A DNA stretch of 64,000 nucleotides from Megascapheus bottae (taxonomy: Eukaryota; Chordata; Mammalia; Rodentia; Geomyidae). Each line of letters begins with the position of its first letter. Position 1 is the stretch's first letter. A program made the translations under genes and the position numbers. Below are positions 62,331 to 64,000 of the stretch, one piece after another. Where the stretch lies: contig JANJXV010000049.1 of the NCBI GenBank assembly GCA_024803745.1, positions 1,076,501-1,140,500 of the forward strand. Reading direction: 5' to 3'. The notes under the pieces are model-generated. The model saw only the letters and a program-made list of their open reading frames with translations. It was not told where the DNA came from and ran no database searches.

Positions 62331-64000
62331 TTAACTTAACCCCAGCCCCAAACCTAACCCTAACCCTAACACTTAACCTAACACTTACCCTAACCCTAAC
62401 CCTAACCCTTACCCTAACCCTAACCCGAAACCTAACCCCTAAACCTAACCCTTAAACTAACACTAAGCCTAACCCTAACCCTAAACCTTATCCTTACCCT
62501 AACCCTAAACCTAACTCTAACCCTAACCCTAAACCTAACCCTAACCTTAACCCTAAACCTAACCCTAACCCTTACCCTTACCCTAACCCTAACCCTAAAC
62601 CTAACCCTAACCCTAACCCTAACCCTAACCCTAACCTTAAACCTAACCCTAACCTTACCCTTACCCTAAACCTAATTCTAAACCTAACAGTAACCCAGCC
62701 GTAACCCTAACCCTAACCCTTACCCTACAATAACCCGAAACCTAACCCTAACCCTAACCCCTAAGCCTAAACCTAACCCTAACCCTTACCCATATCATAA
62801 CCCTAACCCTAACCCTAACCCTAAACCTTACCCTTACCCTAACCCTAACCCTAACCCTTACCCTAAACCTAACCCTAATCTTAACCCTTACCCTTACCTT
62901 AACCCTAACCCTAATCCTTACCCTTACCCTAACCCTAAATCTAACCTTAACCCCAACCCTAAACCTACCCTAACCGTAACCCTAACTCTTACCCTTTCCC
63001 GAACCCTAACCCTAAACCTAACCCTAACCCTAACCATAACCCTTACCCTAACCCTAACCCTAATCCTAACTCTAACCCTTACCCTTAGCCTAACCCTAAC
63101 CCTAACCGTAAACCTAACCCTAACCCTAACCTTAACCCTAAACCTTACTCTTACCCTAACCTTAACCCTAACCCTAACACTAACCCTTACCCTTAGCCTA
63201 ACTCTAAACCTAAACCTAACATTAACCCTTACTCTTACCCTCATCCTAACCATAACCTTAACCCTAACCCGAACCCAACCCTAACCCTAACCCTAACCTT
63301 AACCCTAACCCTTATCTTTACCCTAACAGTAACACTAGCCCTAACCCTAAACCTAACTCTAACCCTAAATCTAACCCTTACCCTTATCTTAACCCTAACC
63401 CTAACCCTAAACTTAACCCGTCAGCCTAACCCTAACGCTAACACTTACCCTTATACTAAACCTAACCCTAACCCTAACCCTTACCCTTACCCTAACCCTA
63501 AACCTAACCTTAACCCTAACCATAACTCTAACCCTTACCCTAACCCTAACCCTAACCCTAACCCTAAATCTTACCCTTACCCTAACCCTAACCCAAAACC
63601 TAAACCTAACACTTACCCTCACACTAATCCTAACCATTAGCCTAACACTAACTCTAACCCTTACCCTAACCCTAACCCAAACCCTAACCCCTAACCCTAA
63701 CACTTAACATAACACTAAGCCTAACCCTAAACCTAAACCTTACCCTTACCCTAACCCTAAACCTAACTCTAACCCTAACCCTAAAATTAACCCTAACCCT
63801 AACCCTTACCCTAACCCTAACCCTAACCCTAACCCTAAACCTTACCCTTACCCTAACCCTAACCCTAAACCGAACCCTAACACTAACCCTAATTCTAACC
63901 TTAACCCTTACCCTAACCCTAACCCTAAACCTAACAAAAGCCCAGCCCTAACCCTAACAGTAACCCTTACCCTACCCTAACCCTAACCCTAACCCTAACC
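62331..64000. repeat. Right-edge degenerate telomeric array
   Basis: This is ordinary degenerate (CCCTAA)n with no landmark that I could match confidently to another part of the window. It includes unusual variants such as AACCCAGCCGTAACC (about 62695), GTCAGCC (about 63419) and AAAAGCCCAGCCC (about 63936). The array is still telomeric at the last base, so its right boundary lies outside the window. Confidence 0.8.

Larger units (their letters stand above)
1..64000. repeat. Degenerate telomere-type (CCCTAA)n / (TTAGGG)n array filling the window
   Basis: Every line of the window reads as CCCTAA hexamers or one- to two-base variants of them. Variants seen throughout include ACCTAA, CACTAA, CCATAA, CCCTTA, CCTTAA, CTCTAA, CGCTAA, CCGTAA, CCCCAA, CCCTCA and the 7-mers CCCTAAA and CCCCTAA. 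All runs have the same orientation: I saw no TTAGGG run on the + strand. Runs of the pure hexamer are short, at most seven units. Known biology: TTAGGG is the telomeric hexamer of vertebrates and several other eukaryotic lineages, and the G-rich strand points toward the chromosome end, which would lie left of base 1. Inferred: this is an old, amplified telomere-derived block no longer kept uniform by telomerase. Alternatives are a subtelomeric block, an interstitial telomeric sequence or a satellite. Confidence 0.97.

Noticed and set aside
62690..62710. AACCCAGCCG variant as a possible insertion of foreign sequence
   Set aside because: The unusual stretch is only a few bases long and returns at once to CCCTAA hexamers, with no terminal repeats or target-site duplication.

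Overview
The whole 64 kb window is one uninterrupted, degenerate telomere-type array. The + strand carries the C-rich strand, (CCCTAA)n, and the - strand carries (TTAGGG)n. I found no unique sequence and no convincing gene, RNA gene, transposon or CRISPR array. The + strand has very little G; what there is sits in variant hexamers such as CGCTAA, CCGTAA, CCCTGA or ACCTAG. The longest uninterrupted canonical run I found is only seven units (11103-11144). The hexamer points to a eukaryote: TTAGGG is used by vertebrates, many fungi, trypanosomatids, some plants and others, so I cannot name the organism. CCCTAA on the + strand is the orientation expected at the left end of a chromosome. The array is already degenerate at base 1 and still present at base 64000, so it could be the inner part of a terminal array, an interstitial telomeric block, or a telomere-derived satellite.

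The real content is a layered record of duplication, visible because variant hexamers act as landmarks. (1) A 13.35 kb head-to-tail duplication: copy 1 at about 20442-33790, copy 2 at about 33791-47155. The copies differ by a small number of clean indels (126, 30, about 53, 84, about 54 bp and smaller). (2) A 1.88 kb tandem duplication (46691-48567 and 48568-50439) straddles the right end of copy 2. (3) A 535 bp tandem duplication (3590-4124 and 4125-4659) differs at one base that I could see. (4) Nested 530, 681 and 151 bp duplications lie in 8.56-10.35 kb, with related copies at 13.6, 15.3, 15.7, 17.6 and 60.3 kb. (5) Short-period local duplications of 84, 90, 120, 126 and 190 bp are present. 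(6) An older, more diverged layer makes about 0.4-13.3 kb collinear with about 42.8-54.2 kb, and 18.5-24.5 kb collinear with 54.2-59.2 kb.

Layout: 0-3.6 kb is an older degenerate array with dispersed modules. The 535 bp doublet is at 3.6-4.7 kb. A module series runs over 4.7-8.6 kb, followed by the 530/681 bp cluster to 10.35 kb. Further module copies occupy 10.35-20.4 kb. The two 13.35 kb units fill 20.4-47.2 kb, with the 1.88 kb doublet over their right end. The collinear older copies fill 50.4-62.3 kb, and a less structured tail runs to the end.

Open reading frames of up to about 330 codons occur on both strands, but they are low-complexity translations of the hexamer: Val-Arg and Leu-Gly on the - strand, Leu-Thr and Pro-Asn on the + strand. 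Two of the three frames on each strand lack stops, so long open frames need no selection. I annotate none as a gene. No genes act together here; any function would be structural (telomere-protein binding, G-quadruplex or i-motif DNA, heterochromatin) or through a TERRA-like transcript. These roles are inferred, not shown by the sequence.
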